64,000 nt of DNA, from positions 1-64,000 of the forward strand of contig JANLRZ010000218.1 in the NCBI GenBank assembly GCA_031362155.1, written 5' to 3'. The notes beneath the pieces are model-generated. The model made no database searches. It was not told where the DNA came from and worked only from the letters and a program-made list of their open reading frames with translations. The DNA comes from JAENVU01 sp031362155 (GTDB lineage Bacteria > Actinomycetota > Acidimicrobiia > IMCC26256 > JAENVU01). This document shows, in pieces, positions 15,708 through 24,628 of this stretch. The translations under genes were made by a program, and so were the position numbers. Each line of letters opens with the position of its first letter. The first letter of the stretch is position 1.

Positions 15708-16944
15708 CCGCGGCGGCTCGCCGACGGGCGCGGGCGATGGAACGGTTCGTAGCCTGGTTCGACACCCAGACGGCCAGCAGGATGGTGAGCGTGCCGGACA
15801 CGAGAAAGGGTGCCCGCAACCCGTAGGCGTCGGCGATCAACCCGCCCGCGATTGCTCCGATGGGCATCGTGCCCCAGCCGAGTAGCCGGTACGCGCTATT
15901 GACCCGCCCGAGCAGCGCGTCGGGAATCAGTTGCTGGCGCAGCGACACGGTGAGGACGTTCCACACCAGACCGCCGAACCCGCCGAGGGCCAGGGATGCC
16001 GCCACGGCGACGGGCTGGGCCCAGAGCCCCGGCAGCAGCATGGACGCGCCGGCCACCGCGATCGCCAAGGTCATGGTGGTGCCGCTTCCCAACCGTCGAG
16101 CGAGACGCGGTGCCACCGAGGCTCCGAGCACCGCGCCGGCCGCCTCGGCGGTGAGGAGCAACCCGAACTGCACGTTCGTGAGGTGGAGCACGTCCTTCGC
16201 GTAGAGCACCAGGATCGTCATCGCGGCCACGCCGAGGAGGTTGATGACTCCGAGTGCGATGGCGAGCGAACGGAGCAGCCGATGGGCGAAGAGCCAGCGC
16301 AACCCTTCGCCGATGTCGGCCCGGACCGTGTTCGCCGGGGTCGACGCCCGGTCGGGACGGAACGAGCCGCGCAAGGTGAGGGCGAGCACGGCCGCGGCGG
16401 CGAACGAGGCCGCGTCGATGAGGAACGGTGCCGCGATCGCGGCCGTGAACAGCCACGCGCCGAGCGGCGGCCCGACGAACTGATTGGCCACGATCTGGGA
16501 GCTCTCGAGCCGGCTGTTGGCAGTTTCGAGCTGCTCGTCGGCGACCAGCGACGGGAGGATCGCCTGCGAAGACGTGTCGAACACGGTCTCGCCGATCCCC
16601 AAGGAAAAGGCCACGATCACGAGCAATGGGATCGATGCCAGGTCAGCGATCAGCGCGAACCCGAGCAGGCCCATGGCCACGAAGCGGAATGCATCGACGA
16701 CAGCCATCGTGCGGCGGCGGTCGGAGCGGTCGGCGATGACGCCGCCGATCAACGAGAAGAGCAGCCAGGGCAGGGATCCGGCGGCGGTGATGAGTGCCAC
16801 GGTCGTCGGCGAACGCGACAGTGATCGGGCGAGCAGGGGGAGGGCGCCGAGGATCACGCCGTCACCGAGATTCGAGATGGTGCCGGCCGTCCAGATGCGG
16901 GCGAAGTTCCCCCCCAGAGAGCGGCGCGCCATCGGGGGGAGCAT
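15646..16944 (-). CDS. MFS transporter, EntS/tetracycline-exporter-like
   Basis: The ~432-residue protein has twelve predicted hydrophobic segments and the MFS loop 2-3 signature GGVIADRSDRRRTM. A central FRPDRASTPANTVRADIGEG loop separates the two six-helix halves. It resembles macrolide/siderophore exporters of the DHA3 type (EntS, MefA-like). Two close starts are possible, ATG 16944 (MLPPMARRS) and ATG 16932 (MARRS); neither has a clear ribosome site. The substrate is unknown. The gene is divergent from the PdtaS-like kinase and its 3' end runs 62 bp into the convergent ArsA-like gene. Confidence 0.8.
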   Translation of the reverse strand: MLPPMARRSLGGNFARIWTAGTISNLGDGVILGALPLLARSLSRSPTTVALITAAGSLPWLLFSLIGGVIADRSDRRRTMAVVDAFRFVAMGLLGFALIADLASIPLLVIVAFSLGIGETVFDTSSQAILPSLVADEQLETANSRLESSQIVANQFVGPPLGAWLFTAAIAAPFLIDAASFAAAAVLALTLRGSFRPDRASTPANTVRADIGEGLRWLFAHRLLRSLAIALGVINLLGVAAMTILVLYAKDVLHLTNVQFGLLLTAEAAGAVLGASVAPRLARRLGSGTTMTLAIAVAGASMLLPGLWAQPVAVAASLALGGFGGLVWNVLTVSLRQQLIPDALLGRVNSAYRLLGWGTMPIGAIAGGLIADAYGLRAPFLVSGTLTILLAVWVSNQATNRSIARARRRAAAVIVDQVPRAASGGSRSEPSS

Positions 16945-16981
16945 ATTGGTTGATTGTCCCGACCGCGCGGGGTGACCGGAA

Positions 16982-16987
16982 TACCCT
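16982..16987 (+). promoter_or_regulatory. Candidate -10 box (leaderless) of the PdtaS-like kinase
   Basis: TACCCT (16982-16987) fits TAnnnT and ends 6 nt before ATG 16994, with no Shine-Dalgarno sequence between them, as expected for a leaderless transcript. Confidence 0.45.
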
Positions 16988-16993
16988 TCGCAC

Positions 16994-18490
16994 ATGGCCG
17001 CCTTTCCCGAGCTCGCGATCCTGCGCACCGAGCTCAGCGGAGATGCGCTCGCCCATCTCGAACGATTGGCGGTGTCGTGGCGGTTGTTGTCCGACTTGTC
17101 GTTCTCGGACCTGTTGCTGTTGGCGCCGCTGGCTCACGAGGATGGTCATCGGTTCGTCGTCCTGGCCCAGGTGCGGCCGACGACCGGCCAGACGTTGTAC
17201 GTGCACGACCTGGTCGGGCGGATCGTTGACGAGGTCGAGCGGCCGGCGCTCGCCCGGTCGTGGCGGCACGCCGAAGTGTTCGAAGGCGACGCCAACATCC
17301 TGGGGGGCAAGGAGCGCGTCCGGCTGGAGAGCATCCCCGTCCGTTACCGCGGCCGCGAGATCGCAGTCCTGGCCCGGGAAGCCCCCACCACGTCGGGTCG
17401 CCGGCCCGGTGAACTCGAGCGGTACTACCTCGAGGTCTACGACCGCCTGGTCTCCATGGTCGCCCACGGGAGTTTCCCGTTCGCCCGCGAAGAAGTCGAG
17501 ATCGAGGGTGCGCCCCGAGTTGGTGACGGCGTGATCGTGCTGGATCCCGACGGGGGCATGCGGTACGCGAGCCCGAACGCCGTGAGTTCACTCCACCGCA
17601 TCGGCATTCACGCGTACACCTCCGGTGTCCGGCTCGGCGAGATCGGCTTCGACGAGGCGGCGGTCGACACCGCGGTGCGCGGCCGTCTGCCGGTGATCGA
17701 AGAGGTGGAGCGGGACGAAGCGTCGGTATTGGTGCGGGTGATTCCCCTGCTCGATGCGTGGAAGCCGGCCGGAGCGCTCGTCCTGCTGCGTGACGTCACC
17801 GATCTGCGGCGTCGAGACCGCATGCTCATGTCGAAAGACGCGACCATCCGCGAGATCCACCACCGGGTCAAGAACAACCTGCAGACCATCGCCTCCTTGC
17901 TGCGACTGCAAGGGCGCCGGGTCGACTCTCCCGAGGCGCGCACTGCGCTGGCGGAATCGGAGCGGCGGATTCGATCGATCGCGATCGTCCACGAGACGCT
18001 GTCGCGTGAGGCGCGCGAGTCGGTCGACTTCGGGCAGATCATCAAGCAGCTGGTGCGGCTGGTGGAGGAGTCGGTCTCGACCGGCGATGGTGGGCTGCGG
18101 TTCGAGGTGGTGGGCGACGCGGGCGAGTTGCCGGGGGAGTTGGCGACGCCGCTCGCGGTGGTGTTGAACGAACTTATGCAGAACGCGGTGGATCATGCGT
18201 TCCCGCACGGTGACGACGACGAGCCGGTGCACGGCCGCGTGCAGGTGCGACTCGAGCGCAAACCCGGTGTCGTCGATGTCGACGTGGTCGACGACGGAGT
18301 CGGGCTCCCGGAGGGCTTCACGCTCTCATCCGGGCAAGGTCTCGGGATGTCGATCGTGCAGGCGCTGGTCACCGGCGAACTCGGCGGTGAGTTGGACGTG
18401 AGTCCCGGCGACAACGGCCAGGGCACTCGGTTCCATGTCCGGATCCCGTTCGCGACCGCCGCCGCGACCAAAGTGGTGGAACCCAGCTAA
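16994..18490 (+). CDS. pdtaS: PdtaS-type sensor histidine kinase (HisKA_2/HWE)
   Basis: The 498-residue cytosolic kinase has an N-terminal GAF-like domain (about 1-150), a PAS domain (about 175-275, VIVLDPDGGMRYASPNA), and a HisKA_2 dimerisation domain with the phosphoacceptor region EIHHRVKNNLQTIASLLRLQ (H289/H290). A HATPase domain follows with N-box VLNELMQNAVDHAF and DDGVGLPEG. No membrane segments are seen. In mycobacteria PdtaS phosphorylates the ANTAR regulator PdtaR; no pdtaR is in this window. As in Mycobacterium tuberculosis, it lies tail to tail with whiB1. Confidence 0.88.
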   Translation: MAAFPELAILRTELSGDALAHLERLAVSWRLLSDLSFSDLLLLAPLAHEDGHRFVVLAQVRPTTGQTLYVHDLVGRIVDEVERPALARSWRHAEVFEGDANILGGKERVRLESIPVRYRGREIAVLAREAPTTSGRRPGELERYYLEVYDRLVSMVAHGSFPFAREEVEIEGAPRVGDGVIVLDPDGGMRYASPNAVSSLHRIGIHAYTSGVRLGEIGFDEAAVDTAVRGRLPVIEEVERDEASVLVRVIPLLDAWKPAGALVLLRDVTDLRRRDRMLMSKDATIREIHHRVKNNLQTIASLLRLQGRRVDSPEARTALAESERRIRSIAIVHETLSREARESVDFGQIIKQLVRLVEESVSTGDGGLRFEVVGDAGELPGELATPLAVVLNELMQNAVDHAFPHGDDDEPVHGRVQVRLERKPGVVDVDVVDDGVGLPEGFTLSSGQGLGMSIVQALVTGELGGELDVSPGDNGQGTRFHVRIPFATAAATKVVEPS

Positions 18491-18504
18491 GGATTCAGGA
18501 CGGG

Positions 18505-18792
18505 TCAGCCGGTCTTCTGATCGGCGAGCCAGGTCTTGCGGAGTTTCCGGCGTTCCTCTTCCGTGGTGCCGCCCCAGACGCCGGCCTCCTGGTTGGTGGC
18601 CAACGCGAACTCCAGACACTGCCCGTGCACCGGGCAGACCTGGCAAATCTCCTTGGCCGCGTCGATCTGGTCGAGCGCGATGCCGGTGGCGCCGATGGGG
18701 AAGAACAGTTCCGAGTTCGAGTCCCGACACAGCGAACGGGTGCGCCAATCTTCGGCGTCCCAGTCATGCGTTCGAATCCAGGTCAGTGCCAC
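18505..18792 (-). CDS. whiB1: WhiB1-type Fe-S transcription factor
   Basis: The 95-residue protein has the four cluster cysteines C22, C50, C53 and C59 with the same spacing as mycobacterial WhiB1, followed by GVWGGTTEEERR and a basic RRKLRKTW tail. Wbl proteins hold an oxygen- and NO-sensitive 4Fe-4S cluster and act with the primary sigma factor; WhiB1 is essential in mycobacteria. GTG 18792 is chosen because GAAAGG lies just upstream and the protein then begins MALTWIRTHDWDAEDW. The C-terminus is convergent to pdtaS, 14 bp apart, conserving a mycobacterial neighbourhood. Confidence 0.92.
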   Translation of the reverse strand: MALTWIRTHDWDAEDWRTRSLCRDSNSELFFPIGATGIALDQIDAAKEICQVCPVHGQCLEFALATNQEAGVWGGTTEEERRKLRKTWLADQKTG

Positions 18793-18866
18793 TGCGCGCC
18801 TTTCGGTCGGTGGCTTGCATGGTTCACAAGCCGGAGTCTCCGGGCTCACGCCTCGAAGCAGAGATG

Positions 18867-18896
18867 ACGCTACGACCGCGCGAGAACAGGTTGCAA
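18867..18896 (-). promoter_or_regulatory. Candidate whiB1 promoter
   Basis: On the minus strand TTGCAA (18896-18891) and TAGCGT (18872-18867) are separated by 18 bp and would start a leader of roughly 65-70 nt ending with the GAAAGG ribosome site of whiB1. Confidence 0.4.
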
Positions 18897-18932
18897 GAGG
18901 TCTGACCTGCCATTTTGCAGACGCCGTGCGAA

Positions 18933-18938
18933 TACGCT
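18933..18938 (+). promoter_or_regulatory. Candidate -10 box (leaderless) of the glycerophosphodiesterase gene
   Basis: TACGCT (18933-18938) ends 6 nt before ATG 18945, with no ribosome site between, matching the leaderless pattern seen elsewhere in the window. Confidence 0.4.
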
Positions 18939-18944
18939 GCCCGG

Positions 18945-19658
18945 ATGGCACTTTCCACCCCTCTGATCATCGGCCATCGGGGGGCACCCCGACGAGCCCG
19001 TGAGAACACCGTGGAGTCCTTTTCCTTGGCCCGCGAGGAGGGCGCCGACGGCGTCGAACTCGACGTCCACCTGAGCCAGGACGGCGTCGTGATCGTCCAT
19101 CACGATGCCGAGATCGACGGATTCGGCATCCTGGCCCAGCATTCGTTCGCCTCGATCCACGCCGCGTTCCCGTGGGTGCCGACCCTCGCAGCGGTGCTCG
19201 ACGAGTGTGCCGGCCTCTTGGTGAACGTGGAGATCAAGAACTCACCCAAGGATGCGGATTTCGACCCCACCGAGGCGGCCAGTGCGGCCGTGGTGGAGTT
19301 GCTCGGGCAGCGGGCCGGGACCGACAACGTGCTGGTCTCGTCGTTTCATCTGCCGTCGATCGCGGCGGTGCGCCGGCGGGCGCCCGAGATCTCGACGGGA
19401 TACCTCGCGGTCATCGACCCGCCGCCGGCCGACGCGCTGGCCGCCGCCGTCGCCGGCGGGCACCGGGCGATCCACCCGTTCTTCGGAGTCCTGGCCGATC
19501 AGAGTGCGGCGACGGTGGCCGCGGCCGCTCACGCGGTCGGCGTCGCGGTGAATGCCTGGACAGTGAACGACCCCGACGAGATGGTGCGACTCGCCGTGGC
19601 GGGGATCGATGCGATCATCACCGACGTGCCCGCGATCGCACGTGCCGCGCTGCGCTGA
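18945..19658 (+). CDS. Glycerophosphodiester phosphodiesterase
   Basis: The 237-residue protein has all GDPD landmarks: GHRGAPRRARENT at residues 9-21 with the catalytic His-Arg, the metal-binding GVELDVHLSQDGVVIVHHD, VNVEIK, and the C-terminal VNAWTVNDPDEM...GIDAIITDVP. It hydrolyses glycerophosphodiesters to glycerol-3-phosphate and an alcohol, recycling phospholipid head groups or providing phosphate. No signal peptide is visible, so it is cytosolic like UgpQ. No transporter genes adjoin it; it stands alone, divergent from whiB1. Confidence 0.9.
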   Translation: MALSTPLIIGHRGAPRRARENTVESFSLAREEGADGVELDVHLSQDGVVIVHHDAEIDGFGILAQHSFASIHAAFPWVPTLAAVLDECAGLLVNVEIKNSPKDADFDPTEAASAAVVELLGQRAGTDNVLVSSFHLPSIAAVRRRAPEISTGYLAVIDPPPADALAAAVAGGHRAIHPFFGVLADQSAATVAAAAHAVGVAVNAWTVNDPDEMVRLAVAGIDAIITDVPAIARAALR

Positions 19659-19663
19659 TTCCC

Positions 19664-19742
19664 TTGTGGCTCGTGGCTCGTGCTCGTGGCCCGTGCTCGG
19701 GGCGTCGGTCAGTCCGTGAGGCCGTCAGCCCGTGAGCCCGGC
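19664..19742. repeat. Short degenerate direct repeats between convergent genes
   Basis: The gap after the glycerophosphodiesterase holds iterations of CTCGTGG (19668-19692) and two imperfect 16-bp copies of GTCAGTCCGTGAGGCC (from about 19708) running into the end of the CapA-like gene. They look like slippage products; no function is evident. Confidence 0.5.
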
Positions 19743-20837
19743 ACACCCGCGCCGGGCATCGAACGCGGCGACGTCGGCGGCGGCCGCATCGCCGGTGAGT
19801 AGGCGGGGGATTCCACCCTGGATCCGGGCGGGCAGCCATTCGAATCGATCGATGTCTCGACCGGTGACGGTGACGCGCAGCACGCCCGATACTCCGGAGA
19901 GTCCCGCCTCGTTGTAGAAGACAAAGTTCCCGAGGCCGTAATCGACGAGCGCGCTCCCGAGCCGGCCGGCGGTCATCACCCGGTGGGCGTGCGCGCCCAC
20001 CACGATGTCGGCACCGGCGTCGACGAGGAGGGTCGCCAGTTCCTGTTGGCGGGGTGACGGGCAGGTCGAGCCCTCCGCTCCCCAGTGCAGGTACACCACG
20101 ATCGTGTCGGTGGTGGGCCGGGCCGCTCGGATGCCGGCGATGAGCCGGTCGACCGCGGTGGTCTTCGTGGACGCGAGCCCGGCCGCGGTGTCGGTGGCGG
20201 TCCACGACTCGATGAGCCAATCGTCCAACACATCGGTGGCGCCGAACACCGCCAGCCGCTGACCCTTCACCTCGGTCGACCACGGCCGGTACGCCTCGGC
20301 CGCGTTCGCTCCGATCCCCACCACCGCCAGAGGCGTCGCTTGCTTCGCCGCCAACGTCTCGGCCAACCCTTCCGGGCCGAAGTCCCGGCCGTGGTTGTTC
20401 GCCATCGTCACCACGTCGACCCCGGCCACCCGCAGCGCCTCGTAGGCGTCGGCAGAGGCCCGGAAGTTGTACTGCTTCGGTTCGGGGCTCCCGCCGGTGG
20501 CGATCGCGGTCTCCAGGTTGACCATCGCAACGTCGGCCCCCGTGAGCGTGGGCGCGATGGGGGCGAACATCCCCGCGGGGTTCGACGAGAGTTGGCTTCG
20601 CAGCCCGCCCTCGAAGTGCACGTCCCCACCGAACACGATCGTGATGGGGGTTCCACTGCCTCGCCGGGGCCGGGTCGTCGTGGTGGTCGTCGCCACTCGC
20701 CGGGTGGTGGTCGAGGTCGATCGGGGCCGGCTGGCGTCGCGGTCGGCATCGCGGTCGGCGCCGTCCTCACTGATCACGACGGCGGCGGCGACCGCCATGG
20801 ATGCGGCCACGAGCACGATGAACACAATGCGGCGCAC
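19725..20837 (-). CDS. CapA-family metallophosphatase-like protein
   Basis: The 370-residue protein starts at GTG with an N-terminal hydrophobic segment (about 4-22), then a low-complexity Thr/Arg/Asp spacer (residues 27-58, TSTTTRR, TTTTTTRPR). The CapA domain follows: VFGGDVHFEGG, MVNLETAI, TMANNHGRDFG, VVYLHWGAE, VVGAHAHRVM and DYGLGNFVFY. The conserved Asp/Asn/His residues form a calcineurin-like metal site. CapA proteins take part in poly-gamma-glutamate capsule synthesis, but many single homologues are secreted enzymes of unknown substrate, and no capBC genes are nearby. It is probably a membrane-tethered or secreted hydrolase. Confidence 0.82.
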   Translation of the reverse strand: MRRIVFIVLVAASMAVAAAVVISEDGADRDADRDASRPRSTSTTTRRVATTTTTTRPRRGSGTPITIVFGGDVHFEGGLRSQLSSNPAGMFAPIAPTLTGADVAMVNLETAIATGGSPEPKQYNFRASADAYEALRVAGVDVVTMANNHGRDFGPEGLAETLAAKQATPLAVVGIGANAAEAYRPWSTEVKGQRLAVFGATDVLDDWLIESWTATDTAAGLASTKTTAVDRLIAGIRAARPTTDTIVVYLHWGAEGSTCPSPRQQELATLLVDAGADIVVGAHAHRVMTAGRLGSALVDYGLGNFVFYNEAGLSGVSGVLRVTVTGRDIDRFEWLPARIQGGIPRLLTGDAAAADVAAFDARRGCAGLTG

Positions 20838-20876
20838 GGTGACTGACGGTAGTGCGCGTCCGGGACGTTGTTGAGG

Positions 20877-22787
20877 TCAGGCCGAAGACTGGGTGGCGCC
20901 GACCCAGCTCTGGTGGAGCGAGGCGTAGACGCCACCGAGCGCGACGAGTTCGGCGTGCGCACCGTGCTCGACGATCCGGCCGGCGTCGAAGACCAGCACG
21001 AGGTCGGCGGCCTCCGCGGTCGAGAGCCGATGGGCGATGCTGACCGTGGTGGCCGCGGCGGCGACCCGCATCAGCGCCGTGGTCAATGCCCGTTCCGTCT
21101 CCGGGTCGACCGCACTGGTGGCTTCGTCGAGGATGAGCAGCCCGGGGTGGGCGATGTGGGCCCGAGCGAGCGCGACCAGCTGGCGCTCGCCGACCGAGAG
21201 ACCGTCGCCGCGTTCACCCACCTCGGTGTCGAGGCCGTGGGGGAGTCGGGCGAGCCAATCATCGAGGCCGAGCTGCACGAAGACGTGCTCGATGTCGCGG
21301 TCGGTGGCATCGAGCCGACCGACCCGTACGTTCTCCCGGATGGTGGTGTCGAACAGGAAGCCGTCTTGGGGGACGAGCCGGATCGCGCGCCGACGCGACG
21401 GTCCGGACACGGTCCGCAGATCGGTGCCGGCGACGGTGATCGCCCCGTCGGTCGGGTCGGCGAGGCGACACAGCAGCGAGGCGAACGTGGTCTTGCCCGA
21501 ACCGGTCTCACCGACGATCGCGACGTTGGTCCCGGCCGGGATCTCGATCGACACGTCGCGCAGGACCGGCCCACCGGTGCGGTACGAGAAGTCGACGTGG
21601 TCGGCCGCAATCGCCAATGGTCCGGCCGGAAGCGTCGCGCCGTCGGGCTCGTCGGCGACGTCGATCGGAATATCGAGCACATCGAGGACCTTGCGCCACC
21701 CGGCGATCGCGGTCTGGGTCTGGTCGATGATCTCGCTGATCTCCGCGATCGGGAACAGCAAGAGGTTCATGAGGAACGCGAACGCGACCACGGTGCCCAG
21801 ATCCAGGCCGAGTTCCACGCCCGAGAACGCCGAGACCGCAACGACGGCCGCGAGGGCGAGGGAGCCGAACATGTCGCCAACGGGGAACATCAGTGCGAAG
21901 TAGCGGCCGGCCTCGCGGTGGGCGAGGTAGAGGTCCTGGATCCGGTGGTGGAGCCGGTCGCGAGCCCGCGCCTCGAGTCCGTAGGCGCGAACCGCGGCGG
22001 CGCCGGTGATGGTCTCGGAGAACTCGCCGAGCATGTCGCCGGTGCGCTCGCGCACCTTGTCGTACGCGACGAGTTGGCGGCGCTGGAGGAACCGAAGGAT
22101 CGGGATGACCGGAATGAACGCGACGATCGTGATGAGCGTGAGCTGCCACGAGTAGATCGACATGACGACAAGGGTGCCGGTGACGAGCGCGGTGTTGACG
22201 ACCCAGCTGATCGCGCCCCAGTTGACGAATCGGGCGAGGGTTTCGATGTCACTCGTCACGCGGGCGACGAGGATGCCGCGCTTGGTCTCGTTCTGTTCGG
22301 CCACGCTCAGCCGGTGAATGTGTTCGAACACCCGGACCCGCAGAGAGAACAGCGCGCCTTCGGCGGCGCGGACGAGACGCAGGTACGTGATCCGCGACAG
22401 CACCATCAGGACGAGGACCCCGACGGCGCTCAGGACACAGGCGGTGATGACGAACGTGGCCCGGAATCCGCTCTGATGCAAGACGCCGCGGTCCAGCACT
22501 TGTTGGATCACCACGGGGATGAGGAGGCGGCCCGCGGCGACGACCACCGCGAACGCCAGGGACACGAGGATTCCCTCGCGGATCTCGGGCATGACCGCGA
22601 TGCCCTTGCGCAGAACTGCGAGGCCGCCGGACGGCTGGCGTTCCTCGTCGGCGCCTTCCGGAGCGGTCTCGTCCGACGACGGTGGCTCGTTGCGATGGGC
22701 ATGGCTGCGATCGACGAGCTCGTCGAATGCGCTGTCGTGCGCGGTCTCGGCGAGGGCGTCGAGTGCCGCATCGTGGTTGGTGGTCAC
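20877..22787 (-). CDS. ABC exporter half-transporter A (consensus Walker B)
   Basis: The 636-residue half-transporter has an acidic/His-rich N-terminal extension (about 1-70), six transmembrane helices (about 80-350) and an ATPase domain. The latter shows Walker A GETGSGKTT, a non-standard signature LSVGERQ, Walker B LLILDEATSAVD with the catalytic Glu, and switch His in SIAHRLST. Its partner has the opposite combination (LSGGQ with an Asp in place of Glu), so the two should form a heterodimer with one active and one degenerate site, like TM287/288. It starts at GTG 22787, overlapping the partner's stop by 4 bp. Confidence 0.88.
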   Translation of the reverse strand: MTTNHDAALDALAETAHDSAFDELVDRSHAHRNEPPSSDETAPEGADEERQPSGGLAVLRKGIAVMPEIREGILVSLAFAVVVAAGRLLIPVVIQQVLDRGVLHQSGFRATFVITACVLSAVGVLVLMVLSRITYLRLVRAAEGALFSLRVRVFEHIHRLSVAEQNETKRGILVARVTSDIETLARFVNWGAISWVVNTALVTGTLVVMSIYSWQLTLITIVAFIPVIPILRFLQRRQLVAYDKVRERTGDMLGEFSETITGAAAVRAYGLEARARDRLHHRIQDLYLAHREAGRYFALMFPVGDMFGSLALAAVVAVSAFSGVELGLDLGTVVAFAFLMNLLLFPIAEISEIIDQTQTAIAGWRKVLDVLDIPIDVADEPDGATLPAGPLAIAADHVDFSYRTGGPVLRDVSIEIPAGTNVAIVGETGSGKTTFASLLCRLADPTDGAITVAGTDLRTVSGPSRRRAIRLVPQDGFLFDTTIRENVRVGRLDATDRDIEHVFVQLGLDDWLARLPHGLDTEVGERGDGLSVGERQLVALARAHIAHPGLLILDEATSAVDPETERALTTALMRVAAAATTVSIAHRLSTAEAADLVLVFDAGRIVEHGAHAELVALGGVYASLHQSWVGATQSSA

Positions 22788-24628
22788 GGCCCCACCTCGA
22801 TCGGGTCGTCGAGATCGTCGTTGTTGGGGGCGACGCTGTCGTAGGCCGAGAGCATTGCGACGTACTCGGGGTCGGTGGCGAGGAGTTCGGTGTGGGTGCC
22901 GGCGGCGACGATGCGTCCCTGGCTCATTCGCACGATCCGGTCCGAGAGTTCGACGGTGGAACGCCGATGCGCGACCACGAGCGTGGTCATGTGCAGCTCG
23001 CCTCGGAGGGCGTTGAGGATCCGCGCTTCAACCCGAGGATCGATCGCGGAGGTCGCATCGTCGAGCACCAAGAACTGCGGGCGGCGGGCCAGGGCTCGGG
23101 CCAGCGCGAGCCGCTGGCGTTGTCCGCCCGAGAGCGTGACGCCGCGCTCGCCGAGCATTGTGTCGCGCCCCTCGGGGAGATGGCTGACGAACCGCTCGGC
23201 TTGGGCGACGCGGAGTGCGGATTCGAGCCGATCGTCGCCGTGGTCGGTGCCGACCAAGACGTTCTCGCGCACGGTGTCGGCAAAGACGAACGACTCCTGG
23301 AAGACCAGGGCCAGCAGATCGCGTCGGGCTTCACGCTGGAGCCGATCCGGCACCAGGCCGTGCACGCGGATGGTGCCCTGATCGGGCGCATCGAGTCCGA
23401 CCAGGAGTTCGCACAGCGTGCTCTTCCCGCAGCCGGTCGGTCCGACCAGCGCAACGATCTCACCGGGAGCGATGGTGAGGTCGATGCCGGCCAACACGGG
23501 ATCGCCGATCGGATAGGAGAAGTGGACGTCGCGGGCCACGACCTCGGCCGGTGTGGAGGGTGGGTCGTCGTGGTCGTGCGGTGGCTCGGCGTGAGGTGCG
23601 GCGAGCAGACGGTCGAGCCGTTCGGTGGAGACGACCGCCCGGGGCATCTCCTCCAGGAGGAATCCGACCACTCGCATCGGGAAGGCCAACAGGGTGAACA
23701 GGGCCATCGCCTGGACGACGTCACCGGGCGAGATGACCCCTTCGGAGATCCGCCAACTCCCGACGGCCAGGATCGCGATGATGCCGAGGTTGGGAAGCGC
23801 GTCGAGCGCGGGTTCGAAGAACGCCCGCAAGCGCCCGACCTCGATGCGTTCGATGCGGAGCGCATCGGCGGCGACCGAGAGCCGGCGGACCTCGTGGCCT
23901 TCGAGGCCGAGCGACTTCACCGCGAGGGCCCCGTCGAAACTCTCGTGCGCGATACCGGAGACGTCACCGACGTGGGCCTGCACGGCGGCCGCGGGGCGCT
24001 CGACCCGACGGGTGTAGTAGCGGTTGAGCAGCGCCATCGCGGGGAACAGCACGACGCCGACGAGCGCCAGTATTGGATCGACGGCCACGAGCGCGATCAC
24101 CGAGAAGATGATGAGGACGAGGAGACCGGTGGAGAAGGGGAGCGGGTTGACCACTTCGGTCGCCGCCAGCACATCCGCGTCGGCGTGGGCCAGGAGCTGA
24201 CCCGTCGAGACCGACCGGTGGAACTCCAAGGGCACCGCAAGGAAGTGGTCCGCGATGTTGCGGCGCAACCAGGCCTGTCCCAGCCACGTGGTCTTGCCCG
24301 CGAAGTAACGCCGGGTGATGGTCCCGATGCCGCGCAGGAGCGCGACGACCATGATCAGGGCCACCCAGGTCCAGGTGGTGGCGCGGCTCACGCCGGTGGA
24401 GTTGAAGCTCGGAGTCAGGACCTTGTCGGTGACCCGGCCGAGCACGAGGGTGCCGAGCACCGAGGCCCCGGCGTAGATGACCGCGCCGACGATCGCGATA
24501 CAGAACGGCAGCGGATTCAGTTTCACGAACCGCCAGAGGACCCGGAGACCGCGGCGGATGACGTGTGCGGGAACACCCTCGGACACCGGGTCGGTCTCGG
24601 GGTCGGCTGGGGGTGCGGTGCTGGTCAT
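22784..24628 (-). CDS. ABC exporter half-transporter B (degenerate catalytic site)
   Basis: The 614-residue partner contains six transmembrane helices, Walker A GPTGCGKST, the canonical signature LSGGQRQR, but Walker B FLVLDDATSAID, where the catalytic Glu is Asp. Paired with the neighbour this leaves one competent ATP site, formed by the neighbour's Walker B and this protein's LSGGQ. Its ATG 24628 overlaps the stop of the lipid kinase gene by 4 bp (ATGA). The order lipid kinase, ABC B, ABC A as one coupled operon suggests export or flipping of a lipid or amphiphile. Confidence 0.88.
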   Translation of the reverse strand: MTSTAPPADPETDPVSEGVPAHVIRRGLRVLWRFVKLNPLPFCIAIVGAVIYAGASVLGTLVLGRVTDKVLTPSFNSTGVSRATTWTWVALIMVVALLRGIGTITRRYFAGKTTWLGQAWLRRNIADHFLAVPLEFHRSVSTGQLLAHADADVLAATEVVNPLPFSTGLLVLIIFSVIALVAVDPILALVGVVLFPAMALLNRYYTRRVERPAAAVQAHVGDVSGIAHESFDGALAVKSLGLEGHEVRRLSVAADALRIERIEVGRLRAFFEPALDALPNLGIIAILAVGSWRISEGVISPGDVVQAMALFTLLAFPMRVVGFLLEEMPRAVVSTERLDRLLAAPHAEPPHDHDDPPSTPAEVVARDVHFSYPIGDPVLAGIDLTIAPGEIVALVGPTGCGKSTLCELLVGLDAPDQGTIRVHGLVPDRLQREARRDLLALVFQESFVFADTVRENVLVGTDHGDDRLESALRVAQAERFVSHLPEGRDTMLGERGVTLSGGQRQRLALARALARRPQFLVLDDATSAIDPRVEARILNALRGELHMTTLVVAHRRSTVELSDRIVRMSQGRIVAAGTHTELLATDPEYVAMLSAYDSVAPNNDDLDDPIEVGP

